Source: Lobulomyces angularis
Taxonomy: Eukaryota > Chytridiomycota > Chytridiomycetes > Lobulomycetales > Lobulomycetaceae
NCBI GenBank assembly: GCA_027604685.1
Contig: JADHYX010000422.1
Span: 1-18,626 of the forward strand
Reading direction: 5' to 3'
Length of the DNA stretch: 18,626 nt
Positions 1 through 9,734 of this stretch are shown here, piece after piece. The first letter of the stretch is position 1, and each line of letters begins with the position of its first letter. A model generated the notes under the pieces. It was given only the letters and a program-made list of their open reading frames with translations, searched no databases and had not been told where the DNA came from. Position numbers and translations under genes: made by a program.

Positions 1-124
1 CTATGTTTATATTTAAATATATGTTGGTGTTTGTTGTGTTATTTTTTTGAATATTATTGTTCAAAAAGATAATGCCCTGAAAATCCAAAAAATTTTTATT
101 TTTCGAATAATACAAAAAAAAATT

Positions 125-1115
125 ATGATTTTTAGATCAACCTTAAATCTTGTAAAAAAAAATGCATCAGTACATGCTTTAAGAAAAAAGCATACTCTCC
201 CTGATTTACCTTATGACTACAATGCTGTATAATAATAAAAACAATTTTAAACCAATCTAAATTTATTCTTTCTTTAATCATGTAGTTAGAACCTTACATT
301 TCGGGTAAAAATTCTACAGTCGTTTCATAATGCTTATTTTTGCTGTAGCTGATATTATGAAGATTCACCATTCAAAGCATCATGCCACTTATGTAAATAT
401 GTTGAATCAATTTGAAGAAAAGCAGCATGATTTTTTGGACAAGAATGATTTAACTGGTCAATTGTCAATTCAGCAAAATCTAAAGGTACTTTGGTAAATC
501 TATTAGTTAATATTTGTAGTTTAATGGTGGTGGACATATAAATCACTCAATTTTTTGGACTAACCTAGCTCCTGCAAAGAAAGATGGTGGTGGAGGTTTG
601 CTATGAGAATATTATTATCGGTAACTGAATAATACTTTTTTAAGAACCAAGCGGAGCAATAGCAGAGCAAATAAACAAGCAATTCGGATCCTTTAATGAT
701 TTTAAAACCAAGTTTAACACTGCTGCTGCTGGTGTTCAAGGTTGACATGCAAAAAATAGTTCAGAAAGAAACTAACCTATTTATTTAGGGAGTGGCTGGG
801 CCTGGTTAGGTTACAATACTACTGCCAAAAGAGTTGAAATTGTCACTTTACCGAATCAAGATCCTTTAACCAGTAAACATTATTTCATGGTTTTGTTTAA
901 TATATTATTATCTTTTTAAGCCCACATTCCTCTTCTTGGAATTGACGTTTGGGAACATGTAAAAATGAAACTACATTTATACTTTTATGTATTTTTTTTT
1001 TTAGGCTTACTATCTTCAGTACAAGAATGTGCGTCCAGACTATCTCAAGGCTATTTGGGAAGTAGTCAATTGGAAAAATGTGGCTATGAGAGCATCTAAA
1101 GCTGGAATTCAATAA
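125..1115 (+). CDS. SOD2: Mitochondrial manganese superoxide dismutase, 8 exons
   Basis: Converts superoxide to hydrogen peroxide and oxygen, expected in the mitochondrial matrix. Exons are 125-226, 286-304, 349-485, 520-595, 645-740, 789-872, 921-958 and 1005-1115, giving 220 residues. Residues 1-21 form a basic, hydroxylated, acid-free presequence, and the mature protein starts near [11 protein letters not shown]. The metal ligands are all visible: His47 in IHHSKHH, His95 in [11 protein letters not shown], Asp180 and His184 in IDVWEH. Gln167 in PNQDPL is in the position of the Mn-type outer-sphere glutamine, so this is an Mn rather than an Fe enzyme. [12 protein letters not shown] at the C-terminus is typical of the tetrameric mitochondrial form. 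The ATG at 125 is the only in-frame ATG before the presequence. An AATAAA (1111-1116) overlaps the stop codon. The gene converges with the annexin gene, 196 bp away. Confidence 0.97.
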
Positions 1116-1311
1116 AGAAAAGACCGCTTCCTTCACTTATTTTTTTTTTAGTATTCGATACGTATTTCGTTAAATTTTTTTATCTTTTATGAATTTATTT
1201 GTTACTTAAGTACTTCACCCTATTGAAGTCAAAAAATTACAAAAAAAACTTTAAAAATGAATAAAATGATGTTTTATTTTGAATACTATTTAACAAAATA
1301 TTTTTTTAATC

Positions 1312-3391
1312 CTATGTATCTCTGTCTAAACAAGCCAGTAACATTTTTTGAAAATTATTTTTCTTTAATTCTCTTGAAATTTTATCCGCGATGGATCTAC
1401 CAAATTTTATTTTATATAAATGTTTGATATCCTCTAATTTTCCAAGTTTTGTAATTCTTACTAAAAGCCGAATTAACCTATGTAAAAGTAATAGTTGTAA
1501 ATAATTAGCTTCATAATTATTTTGGTATTGCCACTTACTTGAACTCTTTTGCTCCAATACCATCTAAACTATTATTAATTTCTTCAGCGAAGAATAAATG
1601 TAAATCTTCTAAGCTACTTACTAAATATAATATTCCTTTTTCAAAATCACCAAGCGAATTAAAAACGGTAAATTTTTTTTTAAAGGAGTCTTTAAAATTT
1701 CGTTTTTCCTTAATTTTGTAATTTTGTAATGTAAGTTGTAGCACTTTTACACTATTTGTGCAAAATACAGTCAATATTTTTGTCAGCTTCTTTTCTTTTA
1801 CATAATTTTGCAAACTAATAGTTAAAAATTCAACTTTTTCTGGTGTAATGATTTCTTCTTCTTTTCTTTTAGTCTTAAAAAAAAAAATTGTTTTAGCGAT
1901 TTCTTTATAATCTCATACCGTCAATAGAATATCAAAAAACTTTGCCAGTTTTGCAGAAACTTTTGAAGATATTGCCTTTCTTAAACAGCAATTGGTTTTT
2001 TTTTTATAAAAAGTACATATTTGCTCCATTTCTAAGTTTGTTCTACCACTGAAAATATAAAGTATATTAAGAATTACAAAAATTCCTTTATAATTTAATT
2101 TTGATACCTTAATATTTCGAAAAGTGATTCTAAATCCACTCCAATCATTCCACGTAAGGAATCTTTTATACAGGAAGAGTCTAAAAGCAAAAATAAGTTG
2201 AAGAGCTACAAATTTAAGTACCATAATCGTAAGGGTCACATAAATAGGCCTTGCAAACTTCAAACATATCATGATCAGTAGTTTGTTTTATACAAAGCAG
2301 TAAACTTTCCCCATTTTTTCCTTGAAATTTTTCATTTAGTAAATTCAAATGAGAAATGGGTCTCTTTCCAATAATTTTTATTAATGTATACTCATTAGCG
2401 GCTATGCCTTTAAAACATCGAAGCAGATCTTCCTTCAAATGACATCAGTGCTATATATAATTAATGTGTTTTTACCATATCACTCTCGAAATTGTTATTA
2501 TGATGATGCTTATCGTAATTTCCAGCAACGGAAGATTCATAGGTTGGAATATCCTCACCAATAAATTTATGTGTACTTTCTGGATATGAAGGAGCTTCCA
2601 ATGAAACAATTTGCAATTCAGAAGTTAGATTATGATTGGAATTTACAGCTGAAAATGTATTAATGGGAGTGAGAGTGTTACTATTTGAAACATTTATAAT
2701 AGGATCTTCTATTACCCCGTTGTTTGTTTGAAGTGTTGACAGCAAAACATTTGGATTAATTTCTACATTTTCGATAAACTCGTTAGAGCTACAAACCATT
2801 GATGGCTGGCAGTGGGAAGCATCGGTAAAGCTACTTGATGATGTATAAACCAAAGAAGATGGGCAACCAGCAGTTGGGTTGTTTGTGAACAGAACTGATT
2901 GAGTAGAAGGGCTTCCTGCGAGCTCCGGACTATAAGGCGGAGGTTGTGTATTTAATTGTTCATTCGGTATCACAGGGACCGAAATGTAACCATCTTCAAA
3001 ACTGCAAGTATTAGTATTTACATTAGATACAGTTATAGGTTCATTTAAAATTATAGCTTCTTCGGGCAGTGCTTGAATATCAGTTGATGCAGTTTGTATA
3101 ATAACAGTTGCTGGCTGATATTCATAATTTGTTTGCAGAAGGGAAGTGTTGTTTAACGGTTGAAGAACTGGCTGAACAGCAAACTCTTCACTGGAAAAAA
3201 CCGTATTTAAAGAACAATAACTCAGTTTTTTTTCTACTGTATTAGTGAACTGTTGCTGAAATTCTTCTTCACCTCCAATTCTTCTAAAGTGTTATTAAAA
3301 ATTAATAAAAAAAAACCTGAATATCTTTTTTTAGGTACTTAGAATAATAGTTTTCAAAGTGTGATTCCACTGGATTCTGGCTCATTATCAT
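1312..3391 (-). CDS. Annexin with a 287-residue P/S/T-rich N-terminal extension
   Basis: Annexins bind acidic membranes, usually through calcium. Exons on the minus strand are 3391-3339, 3283-2476, 2432-2222, 2180-2108, 2048-1919, 1873-1539 and 1477-1312, giving 591 residues. Residues 288-591 show four annexin repeats: I (LLRCFKGIAANEYTLIKIIG), II (IKDSLRGMIGVDLESLFEIL), III (roughly residues 426-510), and IV (NNSLDGIGAKEF, then LIRLLVRITKLGKLEDIKHL). The usual GxGT calcium loops are degenerate (KGIAANE, RGMIGVD, DGIGAKE), so calcium binding may be weak or lost. Residues 1-287 are low-complexity, rich in N, T, S and P, with a PPPY motif at 132-135, a possible WW-domain ligand. The extension and core are joined by a 43-nt intron whose acceptor (TTTGAAG) restores the frame. 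ATGs lie at 3391 and 3385, in frame; I took the first. Family membership is clear, but the exact extension model is less certain. Confidence 0.88.
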
Positions 3392-4086
3392 CTTACTGTT
3401 GTTTCCTTTTTAAAAGTATTTTGTCGTTAATTTTTAATATAAGGAAAGAGAAACAGTGTCCATCTTTCAAGAAGCTGGAAGCTGGCTTAGTGAGTTTAAG
3501 TTTAAGGTGATCTGGGTGGAAAAATAAGTTCAATTTTGGAAAAAACCTTAAAAAGCGATTGAAGGTAAAAGGAGTATAAAAGCACATCTAGGAAAGAAAT
3601 TAAAAAGAGTATAAGAAAGAAGAAAGAGATAAAATGGATTATTTATAACACAGTACTGGTATTTATAGTAAACGATTAGCCATATTAAATACGCAAATAA
3701 AATATAAGAAAATTTAAATAAAATAAAAAAATTACATTAAAAAAAAATTAAAAAAATACAAATTAAATAGAAAAAGGAAGATAAATAAAATAATAATTTT
3801 CATTAAATTTAAATAATTACATATACCGTATTGGTGTTGCGCGATTGTGCACCAACCACCTGTCCCTGCATCATCACAACAAAACCTTAAAAAAATTATA
3901 TCAAGTAAATTATATCTAGTTAACACTAATAGTAGATTGAAATTTGAAAAAGTCCATTTAAATTTATTGCAGATCTGTGATCAATTTCAAAATTCGGTGA
4001 AATTATTCTCCCGCTTACGAAAAAATCACGTGATGAATTTTCAAAATCAAAATTTTGTGTACTAAGTAAACCAACAAGAATAAGCT
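3392..4086. other. Divergent intergenic region between annexin and ACSL
   Basis: This 695-bp stretch lies between two divergent start codons, so it should carry both promoters and 5' leaders. It is mostly poly-A/T, with a small GC-richer island around 3835-3895 and a short tandem duplication (GAAGCTG twice) near 3470. ORFs up to 72 codons occur, but I see no conserved motif or credible splicing in them. The minus-strand frame just upstream of the annexin ATG closes with TAA one base before it, which supports the chosen annexin start. Confidence 0.6.
4025..4034. promoter_or_regulatory. Palindromic E-box-like site ATCACGTGAT upstream of ACSL
   Basis: A perfect 10-bp palindrome with a CACGTG core lies 52 bases before the acyl-CoA synthetase start. 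CACGTG is the classical site for bHLH factors such as Pho4, Cbf1 and Tye7 in fungi. Its position fits a proximal promoter element, but a single copy could be chance. I saw no matching second site. Confidence 0.35.
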
Positions 4087-7000
4087 ATGACTTTTGAAAC
4101 TGCTCCTTACAGAGAATTTAAAGACTACGAGATAAAGAAAAATTTAAAAAAATGCATGGTTCAAATTCCAAACTCTAAAGTTGATGGCGCTAGTGGTATT
4201 TTAAAGTTGAAACAGCAATCAAAATGATTGTTGTTTTTTATATATCTCTGCATTTAATTAAAATTAACAATGATAAATATTTTTTTTAGCGATATTCAGA
4301 AATTCACTTTCAAAAGATGGATTAATTAAAAGCCTGCCTGATGTGACTACCGTTTATGATGCCTTTAATCGTGGTTTGAAGGTGGCCGGCCCAAACTCTC
4401 TATGCTTTGCCCACAGACCGTATTAACCGTCTTTCAAGATCTTTAATTATTTTTATTTTATTTAAGTGTTTTATCTAAGAAAGATGCCAAAACTGGACAA
4501 CCAGTTTGGGGAGAGTATAAATGGCAGACTAGAGGTTTGATTGTAAAGTTATCATTTTATTGAGAAATTTTTTTTTTTTTAAAAGGTGAAGTTTCCGAGA
4601 GAAGATATAACTTTGGTAGTGGCTTAAAAAAGCTTAGAGCAGGTAACAGATACTATCAGTTATTTTTTTTATATTTATATTTAAAGACGTAACCGGTAAC
4701 GATATTAATGAATCTCAATGGACTTTTGGTATTTATGCCACCAACCGACCAAGTTGGGTTATTGCTGACCATGCTGGTTATGCTTACTCTTTAATTCCAG
4801 TGGCATTATTTGATACTCTGGGTAATTAACAACTTTTAATTTTCCATAGCCTCATTTTTTCAAGGTCCTGAATCTATTGAATATATCGTTAATCACGCTG
4901 ATATTTCCATTCTTGTTTGTTCCTTGGATAAAGTTCAAAATGTTTTAAAAGCATCCCAGAATTGTCCCAATTTAAAAGTGATTATTTCGATGGATACTTT
5001 AGAAGACCATGGAGCTTCTTCTGGAAGCCAACACCATGCTATTTCGGGAATGGTATATGAATTTTTTAACTATTGGACATTGTGGTAACTCAAATGTATA
5101 TAGGGAGCTTCTGCGGGTTCCATTTTAAAGCAATGGTCTGAGGAAAAAGGTGTCAGACTTTTTAGCATGGAAGAAGTGGAGCAATTAGGAAAACAAAATA
5201 GATTATCCCCTGATCCTCCAAAACCTGAGGATATTGCGACTATATGTTATACAAGTGGCACGTATGAATCTAGAAAATTTGTGATTTTCTTGAATAATTA
5301 AAACATTTAGCACCGGAAATCCAAAAGGAGCGGTTACTACTCACGGAAATTATGCTGCCACCAGTAAAAAAAAATTTTTTTTCTAATAAATAATTATTAG
5401 CTGCTGGACTAATGGCAATGGGAATTAATTTTACTTCTGACGATATGCATCTCAGTTATTTACCGCTAGCACACGCTTATGAGCGTGCAACTATGATAGT
5501 AATTATCTGAACTTTATAAGTAATTTTTTTTTTTCTTTTAAACAGGGAATGGTTTATGGAGGAGTACCAGTTTGTTTTTACAGAGGAGATGGTATCTGAG
5601 ATATTTAAATCATATACCTCCTGAAATTTTTTTTTTTTAGTATCCCTTTTATTTGAGGACATTGCCACAGTTCGCCCAACGATTTTTAATTCTGTTCCCA
5701 GACTGTTTAATAGGATACATGGTGCCATTTTACAAAAAACGTTGCATTCTGGAAGCACAGTAATATGCGTTATTAAAGTTTACTCTGAACTAATAATGTG
5801 CTTGTCAAGGTTACTGCAGCTATATTTTCTAGGGCTTTGGCTGCAAAAACCGAGTCAATGAAGACTACAGGGGCTTTGACTCATGGTCTGTGGGATAGAT
5901 TGATATTTAACAAAATTAAGCAAGTTTTAGGAGGTATCAAGTAACTACATTTGACAATAATTTTTTTAGGACGCGTCCGTTTAATGGTTTCTGGCTCAGG
6001 TTTTAAATTATTTTTAATATAATTTTTTACAGTTGATATTTAATGCAGCGCCTATAAGCGGGGAGGTTTTGGACTGCTTAAGATGTTGTTTTTCTTGTGA
6101 AGTTTTGGAAGGTTTTGGCCAAGTAAGCAGTTCTGGTTGTTAAATTTTTAGCCTGTAATTTTTTAGACTGAAACAGCGGCTGTTGCTTCTGTCTGTTGGC
6201 CTGGTGATTACAGGGCTGGAGGTACTATTGGTCCAGTTTTACCATGGTTTAAACTTGAAAATTTTACTCTGCTTTTTATTCTTGATTTTTTAGTACTGAG
6301 GTTAAGCTTGTAGACATCCCAGATATGAAATATTTATCAAGCGATTTACCATGTCCAAGAGGAGAGATATGGGTTAGAGGCCCCAATATTATGAGAGAAT
6401 ACTGGTAATTTTTTAAATTATTAAAATCATGCTAATTTGCTGTTATTAGGAAAGAACCCAAAAAAACCGAAGAAACCTTAGACAGTGAAGGGTGGTTGGC
6501 AACTGGTGATGTCGGATCTATCACAGAAAGAGGTTTAATTAAAATTATCGACAGAAAGAAGCACATTTTTAAGTTATCCCAAGGTTTGGAAGATAATTTA
6601 ATGATGTATCAAAATTTTTTTTAGGTGAATATGTTGCACCGGAGAAGTTGGAACAAATATTTACATCCAGTGGCTATATTGCTCAACTATTTATTCATGG
6701 GTGAGGAAAGCTCTAAATTTTGCTTATTATATAAATATTTTCAGGGATTCTCTAGAAAATGAGCTTGTTGCCATCATTGTTCCTGAGCCTGAGTATAGTG
6801 TTAAACAAGCCATCGCACACAAAATAATTTCATCAAAAACTGGTAAAGAAAAGTCAATTTAATATTAAAGTTTTTTGTTTTAGTGAATCCTGGCCCAATT
6901 CAGCCTGGTCAACCCTTACCTGAAATATTAAAAGAATTAGTTAAAAGCGAAAAGTTTCAAAAACTTGTCATGGATGATATGATAAAGGTACATTATCATC

Positions 7001-7267
7001 TAAAAAATTTTTTAAGTTTTCAACAAAAAAAATTTTTGATAGCTTGGTAAAGAACGCAAACTTGCTGGATTTGAATACCCAAAAGCAATATTTTTAGAGG
7101 GATCAGAGTTAATGTCTATTGAAAATGGTTTATTAACACCTACTTTGAAGCTTCGTAGGGATGTTGCTAAAGAAAAATATGCTTTAGAAATTAAAAAAAT
7201 GTATGAACAAATTAATGCTACCAAAAGCTCTGTAAAGGATGGAGCTCAAATTGCTTCAAAGTTATAA
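4087..7267 (+). CDS. Long-chain acyl-CoA synthetase, probably peroxisomal, 21 exons
   Basis: Activates long-chain fatty acids to acyl-CoA with ATP through an acyl-adenylate. Exons: 4087-4195, 4290-4419, 4467-4534, 4586-4642, 4687-4821, 4865-5052, 5104-5261, 5311-5363, 5401-5498, 5546-5591, 5641-5759, 5810-5933, 5970-5999, 6049-6122, 6167-6246, 6294-6404, 6450-6583, 6625-6700, 6745-6842, 6884-6987, 7043-7267, giving 738 residues, normal for the family. The AMP-binding P-loop YTSGTTGNPKG is at 278-288, EGFGQTET at 459-466, the fatty-acyl-CoA signature (GWLATGD ... [21 protein letters not shown]) at 541-579, and the C-terminal catalytic lysine is probably Lys700 in [12 protein letters not shown]. 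There is no N-terminal membrane anchor. The protein ends in SKL, a canonical PTS1 signal, so peroxisomal import is likely. The relation to yeast Faa or mammalian ACSL types was not resolved further. Confidence 0.96.
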
Positions 7268-7674
7268 AAAAAATTTATTTTAATTTTTGTGTTTTGTTTG
7301 TCAAAATATAAATATTTTTTTTTTTTTGTAACTTAATATCTTTAACATCCTTTGGTACTATAACCACTTGCACACTATTCTCTATTTTTTTAAATTTAAC
7401 TGAAGTTTCACCAGCAGATTGAGTAATTAAATTTAAAAGTATTTTGATGTGTCATCTAAGAATTTAGATTTAAAAATAATGCTGTCTAACTGTTTTTTAA
7501 TAACGTCATGTTGGATTTGATTCCACAACTGTAGTTATTTGAAATAATTGTTATTAGATTAATGAAGTTAAACTTAACAAAATTGTAGAAATTTGTACTA
7601 AAATATAAAATTGAGAAGATAATTTTAGATTAATTGTTTTGATTGCAACTATTATTTTATCTCATTTTATTTTC
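7268..7674. other. 3' flank of ACSL with a minus-strand coding-like relic
   Basis: No supported gene. On the minus strand, two adjacent stretches look coding. One (about 7530-7440) begins LWNQIQHDVIKKQLDS and continues to FLDDTSK. The other (about 7440-7300, shifted by one base) contains ITQSAGETSVKFKKIENS and VQVVIVPKDVKDIKL. A single extra A in the AAAA run near 7442 would join them. No splice pair I tried resolves the shift, and I do not recognise the product. It may be a pseudogene, a sequencing error in a real gene, or chance. Confidence 0.3.
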
Positions 7675-7949
7675 ATGGGACAATCGCAAGGAAACAGTAA
7701 GAAACTACAAAGGATGACTACAATTTTAAACAAAAGAGTACAATGGAATAACTATAAAACCTAATATGATTTGTAAGGACCAATTTAATTCTTCATAGTT
7801 AATATTATTTAGGTGTTTTGCAAGTATTTTATAAATTTATAAAAGATCAACCCTATAATAAATTGCTGGCCGTGTTTAATCTGTTTTTTTACCAAGTTTT
7901 TCTTTTTCGTGTTAACTGGATTGGCACAACGCCACTCACAGTGGTTTAA
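7675..7949 (+). CDS. Tentative small spliced gene, 64 residues, unknown function
   Basis: Not recognised. Exons 7675-7696, 7737-7772 and 7813-7949 give an open frame of 64 codons ending in TAA. Both introns are exactly 40 nt, begin with GTAAG (GTAAGA and GTAAGG) and end AAAAG and TTTAG, matching the introns of the certain genes. The product starts MGQSQGNKYNGITIKP. A hydrophobic, aromatic segment follows (about residues 38-57, LLAVFNLFFYQVFLF), so it could be a small one-helix membrane protein. Gly2 followed by small polar residues could allow N-myristoylation, but this is only inference. No ORF longer than 45 codons is involved, so the model rests on splice-site quality alone. It may be incomplete or spurious. 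Confidence 0.35.
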
Positions 7950-8487
7950 ATCAATATCATTTGACTATATTTGTAAGTCTCGCATAAAATTCTAAAGATT
8001 TTTAAATTTTAATTCAATTAAATTTTTATTCTTTATTCCTTTTTCATAATAGATTTTATATTTTTGGTTATAAATTTGGTAACTAAAATCACATGTCACA
8101 CAGGAAAATAAAAATCACTTTTGGTTAAAAAAAAATGAGGCTTTTTTGAGATGAAAAGAACTTTTTTGTGGCCACAATCGATATTTCCAAAGTTCTCAAT
8201 TTTTTTGTAATAAAAAAAAAACTTACAATTTTTAATATCTTAACATTATTTTTTTTTTTTTTTTTATTAAAGTCATTACTGAATTTTTTGTTGGTGAGTT
8301 TTTTTAACTTATTTTAACAGGAATTTTTTTAAAAAATAAAAAAAATAGGTGACACACTAAGACTTAAAACAGCTTAAACAAGGATTTACACAGGAAATAC
8401 AATGAAATATAAATTCTCTATCCCCGGAATACAATCAAATTACAATCACTATTGTGGTGGTGGATCCATAGTTTTTATATAAAATGA
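7950..8487. other. Gene-poor, very AT-rich spacer
   Basis: Long poly-A and poly-T runs, with no coding-like frame on either strand. The sequence ACACAGGAAA occurs twice (starting about 8098 and 8389) in similar surroundings. It might include the decayed upstream part of the TnpB-like gene that follows, but I could not recognise any RuvC-I or N-terminal segment. Confidence 0.5.
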
Positions 8488-9078
8488 AATAAACTTATAA
8501 AGGCTTCATACAATGCACTTTTTCTCAAGGATAAGCTCGAACTAGATGGTAGAGTTGTCCCCTATACCATCTGTGCCTTCAACATCTACTTTCGAACCTA
8601 CTTTTCCAAGAATTCAAATCAGAAACAAAAATTTTATGCTGAACGAATTTTTCAAGAACTTCAATTCAACTCCTTTATCAAAACAAAGAAATCGGAGGAA
8701 AATTTTATTGAAAAGCTCATAAGAAAATTATGGAGATGGTCGTCAAGCCACCGTGATTATGGGTGATTGGATAGTGGTGGACTACATTGAAGGGTCAGGT
8801 TATTTCCAAGGGAAAGGGAATTCAGCATACTAAAATTTATTAATTATTGATTTAATTTTTAGAGATAGGTTTCGACGTCGACGATCAAGTTTTGATGTTA
8901 TGTTGTTGGATTCTGGAAACTTTCTAGGAGGAGGAGGAACCCAAAGGCATAGAGGTTGTTGTGCTGCCAAAGCGAATTTAGTCAGCAATCCTGTGGGTAC
9001 CTGTCAACGTTGTGGAATCGGGATTATGTTGTGACTTTGAACCAAAGGTCGATCGATAGTCGAGAAAATATTGGTTGA
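8488..9078 (+). pseudogene. Decayed TnpB-like (Fanzor-type) RNA-guided nuclease, C-terminal part
   Basis: TnpB and Fanzor proteins are transposon-encoded, RNA-guided DNA endonucleases with a split RuvC domain and a zinc ribbon. Three frame segments follow the expected C-terminal order. Segment 1 (8488-8763) has QFNSFIKTKKSEENFIEKLI, a pattern typical of fungal TnpB-like proteins. Segment 2 (8729-8830) has YGDGRQATVIMGDWIVVDY, matching the conserved GDW region before RuvC-III, followed by QGKG. An AT-rich, stop-containing intron-like stretch interrupts it, and the same frame resumes at 8864 with RFRRRRSSFDVMLLD. Segment 3 (8953-9075) reads LLCCQSEFSQQSCGYL then LWNRDYVVTLNQRSIDSREN, which fits a zinc-ribbon half plus the RuvC-III NRD and trailing LN-RSI. 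At least two frameshifts, internal stops and a missing N-terminal half show that it is dead. Base composition is clearly richer in G+C than its surroundings. Confidence 0.72.
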
Positions 9079-9138
9079 GGTCTCACAGAGCTAATTTTTT
9101 GAGTCAGAAGTTTTCGCAAATGGTGTGTGACAGTACAA

Positions 9139-9153
9139 TTTTGTGTAACATTG
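9139..9153. repeat. Left arm of a 15-bp perfect inverted repeat
   Basis: TTTTGTGTAACATTG here is the exact reverse complement of 9720-9734. The arms are about 570 bp apart and lie just downstream of the TnpB-like relic. They could be remnants of a terminal inverted repeat, but no target-site duplication was evident and the interval holds no recognisable gene. Confidence 0.45.
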
Positions 9154-9719
9154 TCCAATTAATAAATTGCAATACGTTAAAAAACTACGTCCATGACCAT
9201 TACACATTGCATGTGTCACTTTGATTCTTTTAATTATGTTTTATTTTTACATTATTTTTACAGATTTTGACAATCTATTTTTGATAATGTGGGACAAAAC
9301 TTTGGTGAATGGAAGAAGATAATTAAAATAATAAATGATATTTTATTGGAAAAGTGAGGCTTATAATAAATAATTTTTATTATAATTTTAAAATTCAGTT
9401 TTTAAAAATTAAAAATTTAAATATATTTGTTACAAAAGTGAATTTTAACTTTATTATTTGACATATTTTTATTTTAAATTTTGAGTTAATTTCATTGGTA
9501 CTTGGTAAAGTTACGTGTAACAATTTTTTTTTTTGCAACCTGCTTGTCCCAAATTTCTTTAGTAAGTGACAAGACACTAGATGTGCAAATGTACTATTAA
9601 AATATCGCAACTTCATTTGTGAAGGGCTGAATTTGGAGCTCTACTGCAGAATTCAAGTTGATGCCATTTTTTATCTGCAAAACTTTGATATTAACTTTTT
9701 ACATACTGGAGCAACAAAC

Positions 9720-9734
9720 CAATGTTACACAAAA
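9720..9734. repeat. Right arm of the 15-bp inverted repeat
   Basis: CAATGTTACACAAAA, the exact reverse complement of the arm at 9139-9153. Confidence 0.45.

Noticed and set aside
1913..2272. 119-codon minus ORF with hydrophobic sequence
   Set aside because: Only its last third is the true annexin frame (exon 2048-1919). The rest reads through two introns and an exon in another frame.
2461..2973. 170-codon minus ORF as a separate P/S/T-rich gene
   Set aside because: Its frame continues upstream through the supposed start to an ATG at 3391 after one intron, and downstream into the annexin core through a 43-nt intron, so it is an annexin exon.
3732..3926. Minus ORF with Cys-rich FCCDDAGTGGWC segment
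   Set aside because: A single short stretch in a GC-richer island, followed by poly-F/L/I from AT-rich DNA. No family or splicing supports it.
9395..9616. 73-codon minus ORF downstream of the TnpB-like relic
   Set aside because: Composition follows AT-rich background, with no recognisable motif; could not be tied to any mobile-element protein.
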